A program made the translations under genes and the position numbers. 64,000 bases of DNA, from positions 1 through 64,000 of the forward strand of contig NZ_MAGO01000004.1 of assembly GCF_001687335.1 (NCBI RefSeq). Direction: 5' to 3'. Shown piece after piece: positions 45,987 through 55,456 of the stretch; position 1 is the stretch's first letter, and each line of letters begins with the position of its first letter. Below the pieces are notes generated by a model. The model saw only the letters and a list, made by a program, of their open reading frames with translations. It did no database searches and was not told where the DNA came from. The stretch comes from Dissulfuribacter thermophilus (GTDB lineage Bacteria > Desulfobacterota > Dissulfuribacteria > Dissulfuribacterales > Dissulfuribacteraceae).

Positions 45987-46406
45987 TTAAAAACCTTCCA
46001 GGATCTTTTCTAAGCCATTTATAAGGGCTGCTATTTCCTCATTGGTAAGGGGTGAGGCAATATCCTCAGTGAGCTTTATGTGTAGATCATGATGCTCCTT
46101 AAAGCTCTTTTGCCCCTTTTCAGTGAGATCAACAACATAAGAGCGCCTATCATCTGGGTGTGGTTTTCTCTCAACAAGCCCCTTTGCCTCAAGTCTATCG
46201 ATCATGACAGTCATGGTACCTGTTGTAACACCAATTTTCTCTGCCAGTTCCTTCATCCTAAGTCGCGGGTGATTTCCAAGGACCTCTATAGTATGTATCT
46301 GAGGTGCGGAAAGCCCTGAACCGCGTACTACTGATGCATCCCATGAGGCCATCTTATCGTAGAGTTCAATCAGAAGATCAGTGAGCTTTTGAAAGTCCTT
46401 TCTCAT
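45987..46406 (-). CDS. MarR-family transcriptional regulator
   Basis: 139 residues with a winged helix: LSAPQIHTIEVLGNHPRLRM, then KELAEKIGVTTGTMTVMIDR and the wing LVERKPHPDDRRSYVVDLTE. The ligand is unknown. A perfect GTGATA-N9-TATCAC inverted repeat lies about 25 bp before its ATG and could be its own operator. It is divergent from the FlgO-type lipoprotein genes, which it could also control. Confidence 0.88.
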   Translation of the reverse strand: MRKDFQKLTDLLIELYDKMASWDASVVRGSGLSAPQIHTIEVLGNHPRLRMKELAEKIGVTTGTMTVMIDRLEAKGLVERKPHPDDRRSYVVDLTEKGQKSFKEHHDLHIKLTEDIASPLTNEEIAALINGLEKILEGF

Positions 46407-46431
46407 AGCATCTCCTCTCCCATCTTCATTC

Positions 46432-46452
46432 GTGATAACAGCTTTATATCAC
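46432..46452. promoter_or_regulatory. Possible MarR operator, perfect inverted repeat
   Basis: GTGATA-N9-TATCAC in the 202-bp divergent region between the marR-like gene and the FlgO-type gene. The size and place suit a dimeric winged-helix regulator. Assignment is by position only. Confidence 0.4.
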
Positions 46453-46608
46453 ATTATCCAACTTGGTGAAACCTTGAAAAAACTATGATTTATATACTAA
46501 AAATATATAATTTTTATTCATGAAATGTTTATTTCTTCAAATAAAAATCAAAAAATCTGGCATAAATTTTGAATTTTCAAATCTCAAAGAAACCTAGGGA
46601 GGTAACGC

Positions 46609-47301
46609 ATGAAAAAATTCAATTTCTTCATCCTCTTAATACTATTGAGTGGCTGCTCTTTTCCAGGATTCAAAAAAGAACAAAATTACGCATTATTAGA
46701 AACCAACACAACCATCAATCAGAGTGAGACTATCAACCAGAGTCCAAAAGAATCAGAAAACTCTCAGGCGGAAGAATTTGACCAGTTCATGCACAATCTT
46801 TCTTCCCAGCTCCTACACAACTTGAATGGGACGACAGACCTCCAAGGCCCCATTGCTGTAACAACATTTGTGGACCTAAATCATCTTTACAGGACCTCTC
46901 CATTTGGACGCTACATCGCAGAGGGACTTATGGGAGAACTCCAGAGGGCTGGGCTCATGGTTACTGAAATAAGGAAAACAGAATCTATCCTTATAAAGGA
47001 ACGATTTGGAGAATATAGCCTTTCAAGAAACATAAAAGAGATTTCAAAACACTCTTCTGCTGAATACCTACTAGTTGGCACCTATGTTGTTCGAGGAGAC
47101 AACATATTCGTGAACGCAAGGATTATATCAAACAAAAACAATATAGTGGTCTCTTCTGCCCAGGCCCATCTTATGAGAAATTCATTTCTAGACCGAATGC
47201 TCTGGCCATCCGCAGCTCCTGATGTATCACCCACAGTCACTATTCCCATTAAAGCCCTTGGTGAGGAGAGTAATGTGGAAATAATTCCCGCTGGATCGTA
47301 G
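46609..47301 (+). CDS. FlgO-type outer-membrane lipoprotein, first copy
   Basis: 230 residues. Lipoprotein signal with LILLSGC lipobox, an Asn/Ser/Glu-rich linker, then a FlgO-like domain: FVDLNHLYRTSPFGRYIAEG, LMGELQRAGLMVTEIR, SAEYLLVGTYVVRGDNIFVNAR. In Vibrio, FlgO is an outer-membrane protein needed for flagellar stability. Here the gene is not next to the rod genes but starts a three-gene lipoprotein set. GGGAGG lies eight bases before the ATG. Confidence 0.8.
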   Translation: MKKFNFFILLILLSGCSFPGFKKEQNYALLETNTTINQSETINQSPKESENSQAEEFDQFMHNLSSQLLHNLNGTTDLQGPIAVTTFVDLNHLYRTSPFGRYIAEGLMGELQRAGLMVTEIRKTESILIKERFGEYSLSRNIKEISKHSSAEYLLVGTYVVRGDNIFVNARIISNKNNIVVSSAQAHLMRNSFLDRMLWPSAAPDVSPTVTIPIKALGEESNVEIIPAGS

Positions 47302-47320
47302 CAGAATTGGAGGATATTGC

Positions 47321-47935
47321 GTGGGCTTCAAGGTACTAATTGCAACAATTATCTCCTTATTCACCCTTGTCTCATGTGGCCCCATTAAAGGAAGCTATTT
47401 TGCCCAGGGGCCGCCCCCAATGGTAAATACTGTACCCAAAGGTAGGGAGGTCTCAAATTTCCCAGAACTTTGCCGGGAATTGGTCCGTGATCTACTCAAA
47501 AACAATAGCTATGAGAATCTCCATGAAAGGACACTGGTAGTTACCACCTTTTCAGACATCAACAACCTTGAACACCCAACAAGATTTGGAAGGACTCTAG
47601 CCGAGACACTACTATCTACCTTGACCCAAAACGGTATTCAGGTACAGGAGATCAGGAGTGCTACATCCATCAATCTCGCTCCGCAAAAGGGGGAATTCTT
47701 GCTTACGCGTAATCCCGAAGAAATCAAGAAGTCGATCAAGGCAGAAACAGTGCTAACAGGCACCTTTTCAGAGACCCCTACCACAGTCATTGTAAATGCT
47801 CGGATAATCGACTTTAAAACCAGGACTACTATATCTGCAACTTCAAGGGAGATAATAAAGACCCCTATTGTAGAACAACTCCTCAGAGAAGAAGGAGGGC
47901 TGGAACCCAGTTCTCTTGACAGGCTTATACAATGA
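47321..47935 (+). CDS. FlgO-type outer-membrane lipoprotein, second copy
   Basis: 204 residues from a GTG with GGAGG upstream. LFTLVSCG lipobox, then the same domain as the preceding gene: TTFSDINNLEHPTRFGRTLA, QEIRSATSINL, AETVLTGTFSETPTTVIVNAR. The two proteins share order and motifs but are clearly diverged, so the duplication is old. They may form a hetero-oligomer at the outer-membrane part of the motor or secretion apparatus (inference). Confidence 0.78.
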   Translation: MGFKVLIATIISLFTLVSCGPIKGSYFAQGPPPMVNTVPKGREVSNFPELCRELVRDLLKNNSYENLHERTLVVTTFSDINNLEHPTRFGRTLAETLLSTLTQNGIQVQEIRSATSINLAPQKGEFLLTRNPEEIKKSIKAETVLTGTFSETPTTVIVNARIIDFKTRTTISATSREIIKTPIVEQLLREEGGLEPSSLDRLIQ

Positions 47936-48705
47936 ATAAAGAAATCATACCTGTGAACAAGAGTAGTACAAGCAGATCTAGCTTAAAAGACAATCAATTA
48001 AGTACTGTTGAGGCACCTCTTACACATAGCAATGAATGTAAAGGGATACTTCCTTTAACACAGACATCTGAGGCCAAAGTTGATAAGGGCATGTGGAAGC
48101 GTCTACAAATAATCTTTGCTGCTATCCCATTGCTAATATCCCTGTTCTCGTGTTCTAACCCACAAACATCTACTCTCTTGTCAACAAATAGGGCCTATAC
48201 AGAAATAACTCCCAAGATTGAGGTGTATGTTAAGCCTAAGGTTTCTCCTAAACTTCCCCTTGGTCCAGTGCTTCTGGCTAAAACAGTATTTCCATCCTAT
48301 GTTGACGAGACACAAAGAGGGCTAAAGGAGATTATCCATGGCACTTTGTTACAGACAGGGCTCTTTACTGCAGTGGTGGACCTTGAAGACGCAGACGACA
48401 AAGGAGAATACGCAGAAGCCAGTACCTTTGATTATGCCTTAGACCATGGGATTCCACTCCATTTGACAGTCAGCGTGCAAAAAATCCTTGAACCCGTGGG
48501 AGAAAGCCCTGGCTTCTGTGCCCTGACCCTCAAGCTTCAGAGATCAAAAGACAAGGTAACCGTATTTTACGCCTATGGGGAGGCACAACTCACTCCTCAA
48601 AGAGAAAAGGACTTCATCTTCTTTACCAAGGCCTACAGACGTGCTCCCACGACCGTCCAGGGACTGATTACCATATTGCACGCCATGGCAGCAGAACTCA
48701 GGTGA
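47932..48705 (+). CDS. Putative lipoprotein of unknown function
   Basis: 257 residues from an ATG overlapping the previous stop by four bases. A hydrophobic segment with a lipobox-like LLISLFSCS lies only at residues 58-73. If the protein is a lipoprotein the real start is probably the ATG at 48091 (MWKRLQIIF), giving 204 residues. The remainder resembles no family I can name with confidence: it has a beta-rich body with VLLAKTVFPSYVDETQRGLK and FDYALDHGIPLHLTVSVQKI. Context with two FlgO-type lipoproteins suggests a shared envelope complex. Confidence 0.65.
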   Translation: MNKEIIPVNKSSTSRSSLKDNQLSTVEAPLTHSNECKGILPLTQTSEAKVDKGMWKRLQIIFAAIPLLISLFSCSNPQTSTLLSTNRAYTEITPKIEVYVKPKVSPKLPLGPVLLAKTVFPSYVDETQRGLKEIIHGTLLQTGLFTAVVDLEDADDKGEYAEASTFDYALDHGIPLHLTVSVQKILEPVGESPGFCALTLKLQRSKDKVTVFYAYGEAQLTPQREKDFIFFTKAYRRAPTTVQGLITILHAMAAELR

Positions 48706-48709
48706 GGGG

Positions 48710-48731
48710 AGCTCAACCTTTGTGCTGAGCT
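48710..48731 (+). terminator. Possible terminator after the lipoprotein genes
   Basis: AGCTCA and TGAGCT arms form a hairpin with a ten-base loop that begins five bases after the stop codon. It is followed by TTACCC, which is a weak T-tract, so termination efficiency is doubtful. Confidence 0.35.
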
Positions 48732-48751
48732 TTACCCACACATGACACCGT

Positions 48752-48815
48752 AAACTCAACACTTCCAAAGCTTTCTTCCTTCAACTCAAAACTCAACACT
48801 CAAAACTCAAAACTT
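48752..48815. repeat. Fragment of the heptamer repeat
   Basis: AACTCAACACTTCCAAAGC continues into runs of CTCAAAA/CTCAACA, the same motifs as in the TIR-bounded copies at 21.35 and 60.38 kb but without either end. It fills the gap between convergent genes. Just before it is CCACACATGACAC, which also occurs next to the inverted heptamer bit near 21.77 kb. Confidence 0.6.
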
Positions 48816-48817
48816 TT

Positions 48818-50011
48818 TTAGGAATATTGCTTCATAAATTTCTCAATTCTATCATAGGCCTCGTTCAGTACATCTTCTGGAGGCAAGAACACGAGCCTAA
48901 AATGTGGAGTCTCAGGGAGACTTCCAAAACCACTGCCATGTACCACAACTACACCTGTTTCCCTGATCAGGGACTTGACCCACTCTTTATCATTACAGTC
49001 CACTTCAATCTTGGGAAAGGCGTAAAAGGCCCCATTGGGCACCTGACATGAAATCCCTGGGATGGCATTTAAACGCTCTACAGTCAGGTCTCTTCGCCTC
49101 CGCAATTTATCAATAGCATCCTGAATATGACCCTGGGCTCCATTCAAAGCCGCGGGAATGGCAAACTGTTTTGGATGGCTTGCACACAGCCTTGCTCGAG
49201 CAAGCTTCCTCATGGCCTCTGTATAATCCTCTACAAGCTCTGGGGCACCGCTAACCACTGCCCAACCTATACGGAATCCAGGAGCAAGGTAACACTTTGA
49301 TAAACCATTAAAAGTTACAACTGGCAATTCTTTATCAAGGGAAGCGAGACTAATATGAGGCTGACCATTCAGTATAAGCTTTTCATATATTTCATCACAG
49401 AGCACCACAAGGTTGTGCTTCCTCGCCAGCTCCACAATCCCCCTCAAGGTCTCTTCAGTGTAGACCGCCCCAGTGGGATTGTTCGGATTTATAACGACAA
49501 TCGCCCTTGTCTTATCATCTATTTGGCTTGCCATGTGGTCAAGGTCCGGCTCCCAATTCTTCTCTTCATCGAGTTTATAGGGCCGAGCCTCACCAATGAG
49601 CCTTGCTAAAAGTGCATTGTAAAGCGGGTAACCTGGAGATGGTACGAGTACATTTTCACCATTGTTTACCAGGGATGAAAGGGCAAAGTCAATGGCCTCA
49701 CTGGCACCGGTTGTAATCAATACCTCATAAGGTTCAATCCCCTTTTTAATGGCGTCTTCCTTGATGGCCTGGACAGCCACATCCACTCCCTCAGAAGCAG
49801 AGTACCCTGTGTGATGCTCAAGCATTGCCTTATATGTAGCCTCAATTAGGTGTGACGGGGTTCTAAAATCAAACAGTACTGGGTCTCCAATGTTGAGGTA
49901 GATGAGATCTCCGCCACGCTCTTTACGTTTCTCTGCCTCAACTACAATGTCTCGAATAGCATACTCTATATTCTGTGTCCTTTTCGATGGGATAACCTTT
50001 GATAACATCAC
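48818..50011 (-). CDS. Class I/II aminotransferase (alanine/aspartate type)
   Basis: 397-residue PLP enzyme: IYLNIGDPVLFDFRTP, TTGASEAIDFALSSLVN, VINPNNPTGAVYTEETL, LCDEIYEKLI, and the PLP lysine in TFNGLSKCYLAPGFRIGWAV. The family catalyses amino transfer between amino acids and 2-oxoglutarate or pyruvate. The AlaA-like subgroup (AlaA of E. coli, many anaerobes) seems the best fit. It follows the metF-metV fusion by 56 bp on the same strand. Confidence 0.9.
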   Translation of the reverse strand: MMLSKVIPSKRTQNIEYAIRDIVVEAEKRKERGGDLIYLNIGDPVLFDFRTPSHLIEATYKAMLEHHTGYSASEGVDVAVQAIKEDAIKKGIEPYEVLITTGASEAIDFALSSLVNNGENVLVPSPGYPLYNALLARLIGEARPYKLDEEKNWEPDLDHMASQIDDKTRAIVVINPNNPTGAVYTEETLRGIVELARKHNLVVLCDEIYEKLILNGQPHISLASLDKELPVVTFNGLSKCYLAPGFRIGWAVVSGAPELVEDYTEAMRKLARARLCASHPKQFAIPAALNGAQGHIQDAIDKLRRRRDLTVERLNAIPGISCQVPNGAFYAFPKIEVDCNDKEWVKSLIRETGVVVVHGSGFGSLPETPHFRLVFLPPEDVLNEAYDRIEKFMKQYS

Positions 50012-50067
50012 TGGCCCTTCCTAAATTAAAGTACAATCGTCAGTCAAATTTCTTTTCATTTGTGTTA

Positions 50068-51570
50068 CTATGAAGGCACTTTGTCAACTCTTTTTTTTAG
50101 AAATACCTTAACCCAGCTAGAACGCTTCCATTCCTCCCAATCTCGCGGGGATAACGTATGTTTTAAGAACGTACACTGCTGTTCAAGTGCCCTTAATCTC
50201 TTATATACGCGCACATAAAAACATGGTTTTTCCCCAGGCCAAACCTCGCACCAACCATCTCTACTTCCACCACATGGACCGTTCAAAAGCCCTTTAGCAC
50301 ACTGTGACTGGGGACAAAGATACGCAAATTCAGTTAAAACGCAATTGCCGCACATCTGGCATTCATAGAGCGGGGCCTTGACAGCCTTTTCAAAGGATGT
50401 AAGCACTCCGTTTAATCCCCCCTTTTCAAGGAGCCTGATAAGAGTCTTTGTGGGACCAAAAAGGTACTTTCCCTCTTCAAAAAAAAGCTCATGCACAAAG
50501 CTGCTCGTGCGATAAGAGAGATATTCTCCGATCGGAAGCTTTGTCCTCTGAGTTTTTGTGCGTTCTCGCTTATTTAGCCCATTTTTTTCATCCTTTTCAT
50601 ACAGAAAAAATTCCCAAAGATGCGGAAACTCAAATTCACCAATGAAGTCCCACCACAAGTCCTTTATAGCCTCAGAGCGATTTATCATCCACGCAACATC
50701 TTCGTAAGCAAGGCCAGGCCCACTTATATGTACGCCATTATAGCCAAGTCCTCTGAGCACTGCTATGAGGCGAGCCCCAAATTCCAGCCGATCCCTTTTC
50801 CCTGGCCCTTTCCAGGACTCCATCCTCGACAACAGTTCATCTGGAAGTACACAGCCAGGTACCACCCCCTTATTTATTGCCCGGGCAAGCCTAGGACTTG
50901 GGAGAAATACTGTTCCGTAAACAGGGATATCGATACCAGCTTCTTCCATAAAGAATAAAAGTTCCTGAAATTTCCTCGCATCGAATCCCATCTGCGTGAT
51001 TACATATTCAGCCCCACTTTCCACCTTCTTCTTGAGCTTGAGATACTGGCCTATGAGTTCACCCTCCAGACGTTTAAACGGACTTACCACACAGCCCGGC
51101 CTAAAGGGCATGGGAGAAAGGCGGGTTCCACCACCTGGGGCCCTGGGATCTATTAAAAACCCCTTTTTCATCTGGGAAATCATTTCGAGTACAACGACCG
51201 AGTCGATGTCAAATACGGGCTTTGGAATCCCCTTATATCCGTATCTAGGATAATCCCCTGTCAGCACCAAAAGATTCCTCAACCCGTGGCGGTCCAGTTC
51301 AAAGAGCTGACTTTCTATCAAATTCCTGTTTTTATCCTTACAGGAGAAATGGATTATTGGAGTGATCCCCAGGGTCTGGATTTCTCGACCAAGTGCGGTT
51401 GGAGAAAGTGCCGGATGCCCTCCTGCATTGTCAGTTATTGAGAGTGCGCTAAGTATCCCGTCGTCTACAGCCTTTTGGGCAAAAGAAATTATGTCATCAA
51501 GGGCCTTGCCCCTGGAGGCCCTGGCTGGAACAAGCTCAAAGGTATATTTAAAGTCATGGTCCTTTTTCAC
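50068..51570 (-). CDS. Second methylene-THF reductase, MetF-MetV fusion
   Basis: 500 residues. The first 290 are a MetF barrel (FELVPARASRGKALDDI, FSCKDKNRNLIESQLFEL, LLVLTGDYPRYG). The C-terminal 150 form a MetV-like Cys-rich domain (CQMCGNCVLTEFAYLCPQ, LLNGPCGGSRDGWCEVW). So the two polypeptides that are split in the acs cluster are joined here. Its start overlaps selB by four bases. It may serve biosynthetic methyl-THF supply (methionine) or be a second isoenzyme; a nearby metG is suggestive only. Confidence 0.88.
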   Translation of the reverse strand: MKKDHDFKYTFELVPARASRGKALDDIISFAQKAVDDGILSALSITDNAGGHPALSPTALGREIQTLGITPIIHFSCKDKNRNLIESQLFELDRHGLRNLLVLTGDYPRYGYKGIPKPVFDIDSVVVLEMISQMKKGFLIDPRAPGGGTRLSPMPFRPGCVVSPFKRLEGELIGQYLKLKKKVESGAEYVITQMGFDARKFQELLFFMEEAGIDIPVYGTVFLPSPRLARAINKGVVPGCVLPDELLSRMESWKGPGKRDRLEFGARLIAVLRGLGYNGVHISGPGLAYEDVAWMINRSEAIKDLWWDFIGEFEFPHLWEFFLYEKDEKNGLNKRERTKTQRTKLPIGEYLSYRTSSFVHELFFEEGKYLFGPTKTLIRLLEKGGLNGVLTSFEKAVKAPLYECQMCGNCVLTEFAYLCPQSQCAKGLLNGPCGGSRDGWCEVWPGEKPCFYVRVYKRLRALEQQCTFLKHTLSPRDWEEWKRSSWVKVFLKKRVDKVPS

Positions 51571-53495
51571 TGACTCCTCAGCTTCCTTTTATCTCCTATT
51601 CTTATGGTAACCCTTTTCATATCGAAATATTCCAAAAGAGGGATCAAATACTTCCTAGACAGCCCGCCAGTGAGATCCCTAAATTCTGGGACTCCGATCT
51701 CTCCATGCTTTTTAAGATAGTCAACCAGCTTTCTCTCAAGATCCTCTAATGCTTCTCTGTGGAATATGAGGTCATCTTTTAGCCTTACTAAGGCCCCTTC
51801 CCTAATGAGCAAGTCAAGTAAAGAGGCCTTTTGTTTTTCATCACCGTCGAACTTTGATGATGCCTCTTTCCAATTCACAGTCTTTAGGCCCTTCTTCTTA
51901 AAGAATGAAAGGATCTTTTCCCTTAATTCTTCCTCAGTTTCACCAAGTAGTACTGAATGCTGTTTGAGCCTCACTATGTCTCGGTCCACTATAACATCAT
52001 TGTTTGACGACAATTCCTGGAGGGCCTTGGCAAAAAGTCTCTGGTCCAATTCTCTCAGCCGGAGTTTTGAGCAAACCCTGGACCTCAACTCCTCTTTGGA
52101 GAGCCCTGGGCTGAGGGGATTTTCACTGTGATATGCCTCGAGGACGTCTACTAGCTCTTTTAGCACACGTACGTAGGCTTCTTGGTGGAGAATACGTCTT
52201 CCTTCACCTTCAATGGCAATTGCCAATTTCTTTCCAAAGACATCATTCAATGCCTTTTTTAGGCCCTTTCCATAGAGGCCTGTCCGGATCTGGAGTTCAG
52301 TTTCCTGAAGTCCTCTAAGGCCTGCCTGCTTAAGGTGATAGGATATGAGTTCAATGGGGCTACCATCTCGTAGCACCTGCATCTCTTCCCAGAGGTCCTG
52401 CCTCGTCCTCCGCCTTCGTCGTGGAAGCGGATTCAGGACCTTGCCGCCACCAATGGTCCTTATTGGTGAATAGCTCCTGATTACAAACCTGTCTCCTGGA
52501 AGCACACACACTGGCTCCTCAAGCTTTATCTGGGCAAAGGTCGTAGTCCCAGGTTCGATCTCATCACCTTGAATGAGAATCCTTCCAATGGCCTCTTTAG
52601 TACCACAGTGAAAACGCACAGGTGCCCTGTATCTCAGGGGTTTTTCAGCACTTTCAAGGTAGATGAGATCTAAGTCAAGAAGGAAACTCGGTGCAAGACT
52701 CCCCCTTGTAGCTACGACGTCTCCACGGTCGACATCTGCCTTTTCAACTCCCTGGAGATTGAGGGCCGTTCTAAATCCAGGCACGGCCTCTGTCTGCTCT
52801 TCTCCGTGCATCTGTATCCCACGGATCTTACACTCGATCCCCTTTGGATAGATGGTTGCCTCGTCTCCAACACTAATCCTTCCAGAAATGCTCGTGCCAG
52901 TGACCACTGTGCCGAAGCCCTTTTTGACAAATACCCTATCCACAGGAAGCCTATAAGGGCCAACAGGCGGCCGTGGCTCAACCTCTTTGAGGATCTCTTG
53001 AAGGGTCTTTAAAAACTCTTCTATCCCCTCGCCTGTTGTGGACGAAACTGACACTATGGGGGCCCCGTCCAAAAAGGTCCCAGTCAAAAACTGGGCAACG
53101 TCTTCCTTTACGAGTTCCAGCCATTCCTCATCCACAAGATCCCGCTTTGTGAGTACTACGAGTCCCTTTTTCACTCCAAGGAGCTGACAGATTTCAAGAT
53201 GTTCCTTGGTCTGGGGCATCACCCCCTCATCTGCTGCTATGACCATGGCCACCACATCCACTCCAGCAGCCCCTGCCACCATGTTCTTCACAAACCTCTC
53301 GTGTCCCGGCACATCCACTATGCCCACATGGATCCCGCCCGGTAGCTCAAGACTTGCAAAGCCAAGCTCTATGGTTATTCCCCTCTCCTTCTCTTCTTTT
53401 AGCCTATCTGTGTCTATACCAGTGAGGGCCTTTACAAGAGTGGTCTTGCCGTGATCAATATGTCCAGCAGTACCAAGGATTATGTGGGGTCTCAT
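51567..53495 (-). CDS. selB: Selenocysteine-specific elongation factor SelB
   Basis: 642 residues. N-terminal GTPase: [41 protein letters not shown] and [11 protein letters not shown]. The LGFA/ELPGG context distinguishes SelB from EF-Tu. Domains II-III follow to about residue 360, then four winged helices that bind the SECIS hairpin. It delivers Sec-tRNA to in-frame UGA codons, and three such codons are proposed in this window. selA, selC and selD were not found here. Confidence 0.96.
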   Translation of the reverse strand: MRPHIILGTAGHIDHGKTTLVKALTGIDTDRLKEEKERGITIELGFASLELPGGIHVGIVDVPGHERFVKNMVAGAAGVDVVAMVIAADEGVMPQTKEHLEICQLLGVKKGLVVLTKRDLVDEEWLELVKEDVAQFLTGTFLDGAPIVSVSSTTGEGIEEFLKTLQEILKEVEPRPPVGPYRLPVDRVFVKKGFGTVVTGTSISGRISVGDEATIYPKGIECKIRGIQMHGEEQTEAVPGFRTALNLQGVEKADVDRGDVVATRGSLAPSFLLDLDLIYLESAEKPLRYRAPVRFHCGTKEAIGRILIQGDEIEPGTTTFAQIKLEEPVCVLPGDRFVIRSYSPIRTIGGGKVLNPLPRRRRRTRQDLWEEMQVLRDGSPIELISYHLKQAGLRGLQETELQIRTGLYGKGLKKALNDVFGKKLAIAIEGEGRRILHQEAYVRVLKELVDVLEAYHSENPLSPGLSKEELRSRVCSKLRLRELDQRLFAKALQELSSNNDVIVDRDIVRLKQHSVLLGETEEELREKILSFFKKKGLKTVNWKEASSKFDGDEKQKASLLDLLIREGALVRLKDDLIFHREALEDLERKLVDYLKKHGEIGVPEFRDLTGGLSRKYLIPLLEYFDMKRVTIRIGDKRKLRSQ

Positions 53496-53496
53496 A

Positions 53497-55455
53497 TCAA
53501 CTCACCTTTGCTCCTGGTTCAACATCTCCTTCAACTGTTATCAGGCGAAGCCCGTGGCTCCCTTTTGCCACGAGCATCATTCCCTGGGACTTTACTCCCC
53601 TTAGCTTAACAGGCTTTAAATTGGCACAAATCAAGACCTTTTTTCCAAGTAGATCTTCCTTTGAAAAGTGTTCCTTGATGCCTGCTACAATAATCCTCTC
53701 TTCTGGTGCAAGGACTGTGAGTTTGTAAAGCCTGTCTGCCTTTGGGATATCCTCAACAGCCTTGATCTCCGCCACTCTCAAATCTACCTTCTGAAAGTCC
53801 CCAATCTCAATGAGACCAACTTCATCTGCCTTAGGAGTCTTTTCAGTCTTGTCTTCCACCTTCTTTTCTTCCTCCCCTTTGTTCATGGCAAGATTCAGGG
53901 CCTTTTCAACCTCATCCTTATTCAATCTTGGGAAAAGCCCTGGAATCTTTTGAATCTTTGTACCCTCTTTCAAGAGCCCAAACGTCTTTGCCCTGTCGAA
54001 AGACAGCTCATCTTCAGGGCTACATCCAAGGGCCATTAGGAGCCTCTTTGAGGTATCAGGCATTGCCGGATATACGAGTATGGAGCTTATTCTAAGTGTC
54101 TCTAAAAGTGTATAGAGCACTGAATAGAGCGTAGGACGTTTTTCAGGGTCCTTTTGCAGGGCCCATGGCTCTCGCTTTACAATGACCTTGTTCGCAAGAT
54201 TGAGTGCTTCCCACAATACGCCATATGCCCTATGGGTTTCAAAGGCGTTCATGTGTTCATCCCATTTGGCACTTGCCTCCAGGATCTTTGCCTTTAGCTC
54301 AGCCTCCGGGCCCTCTATCTCATTACAGGCTGGGACCACGCCATCGAGATATTTTTCCACCATGGTGAGCACTCTACTCGCGAGGTTGCCAAGGTCATTG
54401 GCAAGATCCGCATTTATGCGGGTAAAAAAGGCGTCTACGCTAAAGCTTGCATCGAGCCCAAAAGACATCTCCCTTAACATGCAGTAACGTACGGGATCTT
54501 TTCCAAAGACAGAGACCAGGGTCTCGGGGTTCACCACGTTTCCCAGACTCTTAGACATCTTGGTCTCTTTTATCTTCCAATAACCATGGACATGAAGCCC
54601 TTTGTATGGCGTAAGGCCCAAGGCGCGAAGCATGGTTGGCCAGTAAATGGCATGTGGTTTCAAGATGTCCTTTGCAATTACGTGGTGACAGTTTGGCCAG
54701 AAACGCTTAAAGTTCTCACCATCGGGATATCCTAGACCTGTAAGGTAATTGATGAGTGCATCGAACCAAACATATGTCACAAACCCATCATCAAAGGGAA
54801 GCTCTATTCCCCACGTAAGCCTCTCCTTTGGCCTCGATATACAAAGGTCTTCAAGGGGTTCCCTCAAAAAAGAGAGGACCTCGTTTCTATAACGCTCAGG
54901 GGTTATGAAATCTGGATTCTTTTTGATGTGATCGATGAGCCAGTCCTGATACTTACTCATCTTAAAGAAATAGTTCTTTTCTTTCAGATACACCGGCTCA
55001 ATTCCATGATCAGGACACTTTCCATCCACGAGCTCTCTTTCCATATAGAAGCGTTCGCAACCATAACAATATAGTCCTTCGTATTCTTTAAACTCTATGT
55101 CTCCGTTTTTATAGACAATATCTAGCACACGTCTTACGGTTTCCACATGGTCTGGATCAGTAGTACGAATGAACCTGTCTGGCTCACATCCAAGGATGGG
55201 TAGAAGGGCCCTAAAGTTTGCACTGATCTTGTCTGCATACTCCTTTGGAGACTTCAGCCCAGCATTGGCCGCTGCCTTGACAATTTTATCTCCGTGTTCG
55301 TCCGTCCCAGTCAAAAAGAAGGTTTCATCTCCTTTAAGACTGCGATAACGCCTAATACAATCTGCAACTACTGTGGTATACCCATGCCCCAAATGGGGTT
55401 CTGCATTCACATAGTATATCGGTGTAGTAATGTAGTATCTGGACTGTTCCTTCAT
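53497..55455 (-). CDS. metG: Methionyl-tRNA synthetase
   Basis: 652 residues: HIGH-type motif AEPHLGHGYTT, zinc-knuckle CYGCERFYMERELVDGKCP, the KMSKSLGNVVNPETLV motif, and a C-terminal tRNA-binding domain (FQKVDLRVAEIKAVEDIP) after a charged linker near residue 545. The ATG giving MKEQSRYYITTPIYYVN is chosen; a longer frame to the left runs through the end of ricT. It lies one base after ricT and one base before selB. Confidence 0.96.
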   Translation of the reverse strand: MKEQSRYYITTPIYYVNAEPHLGHGYTTVVADCIRRYRSLKGDETFFLTGTDEHGDKIVKAAANAGLKSPKEYADKISANFRALLPILGCEPDRFIRTTDPDHVETVRRVLDIVYKNGDIEFKEYEGLYCYGCERFYMERELVDGKCPDHGIEPVYLKEKNYFFKMSKYQDWLIDHIKKNPDFITPERYRNEVLSFLREPLEDLCISRPKERLTWGIELPFDDGFVTYVWFDALINYLTGLGYPDGENFKRFWPNCHHVIAKDILKPHAIYWPTMLRALGLTPYKGLHVHGYWKIKETKMSKSLGNVVNPETLVSVFGKDPVRYCMLREMSFGLDASFSVDAFFTRINADLANDLGNLASRVLTMVEKYLDGVVPACNEIEGPEAELKAKILEASAKWDEHMNAFETHRAYGVLWEALNLANKVIVKREPWALQKDPEKRPTLYSVLYTLLETLRISSILVYPAMPDTSKRLLMALGCSPEDELSFDRAKTFGLLKEGTKIQKIPGLFPRLNKDEVEKALNLAMNKGEEEKKVEDKTEKTPKADEVGLIEIGDFQKVDLRVAEIKAVEDIPKADRLYKLTVLAPEERIIVAGIKEHFSKEDLLGKKVLICANLKPVKLRGVKSQGMMLVAKGSHGLRLITVEGDVEPGAKVS

Positions 55456-55456
55456 T

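Noticed and set aside
46557-46572. Second sigma-54 promoter before the first FlgO-type gene (CTGGCATAAATTTTGA)
   Set aside because: The -24 element is good but the -12 GC is GA, so one invariant dinucleotide is missing.
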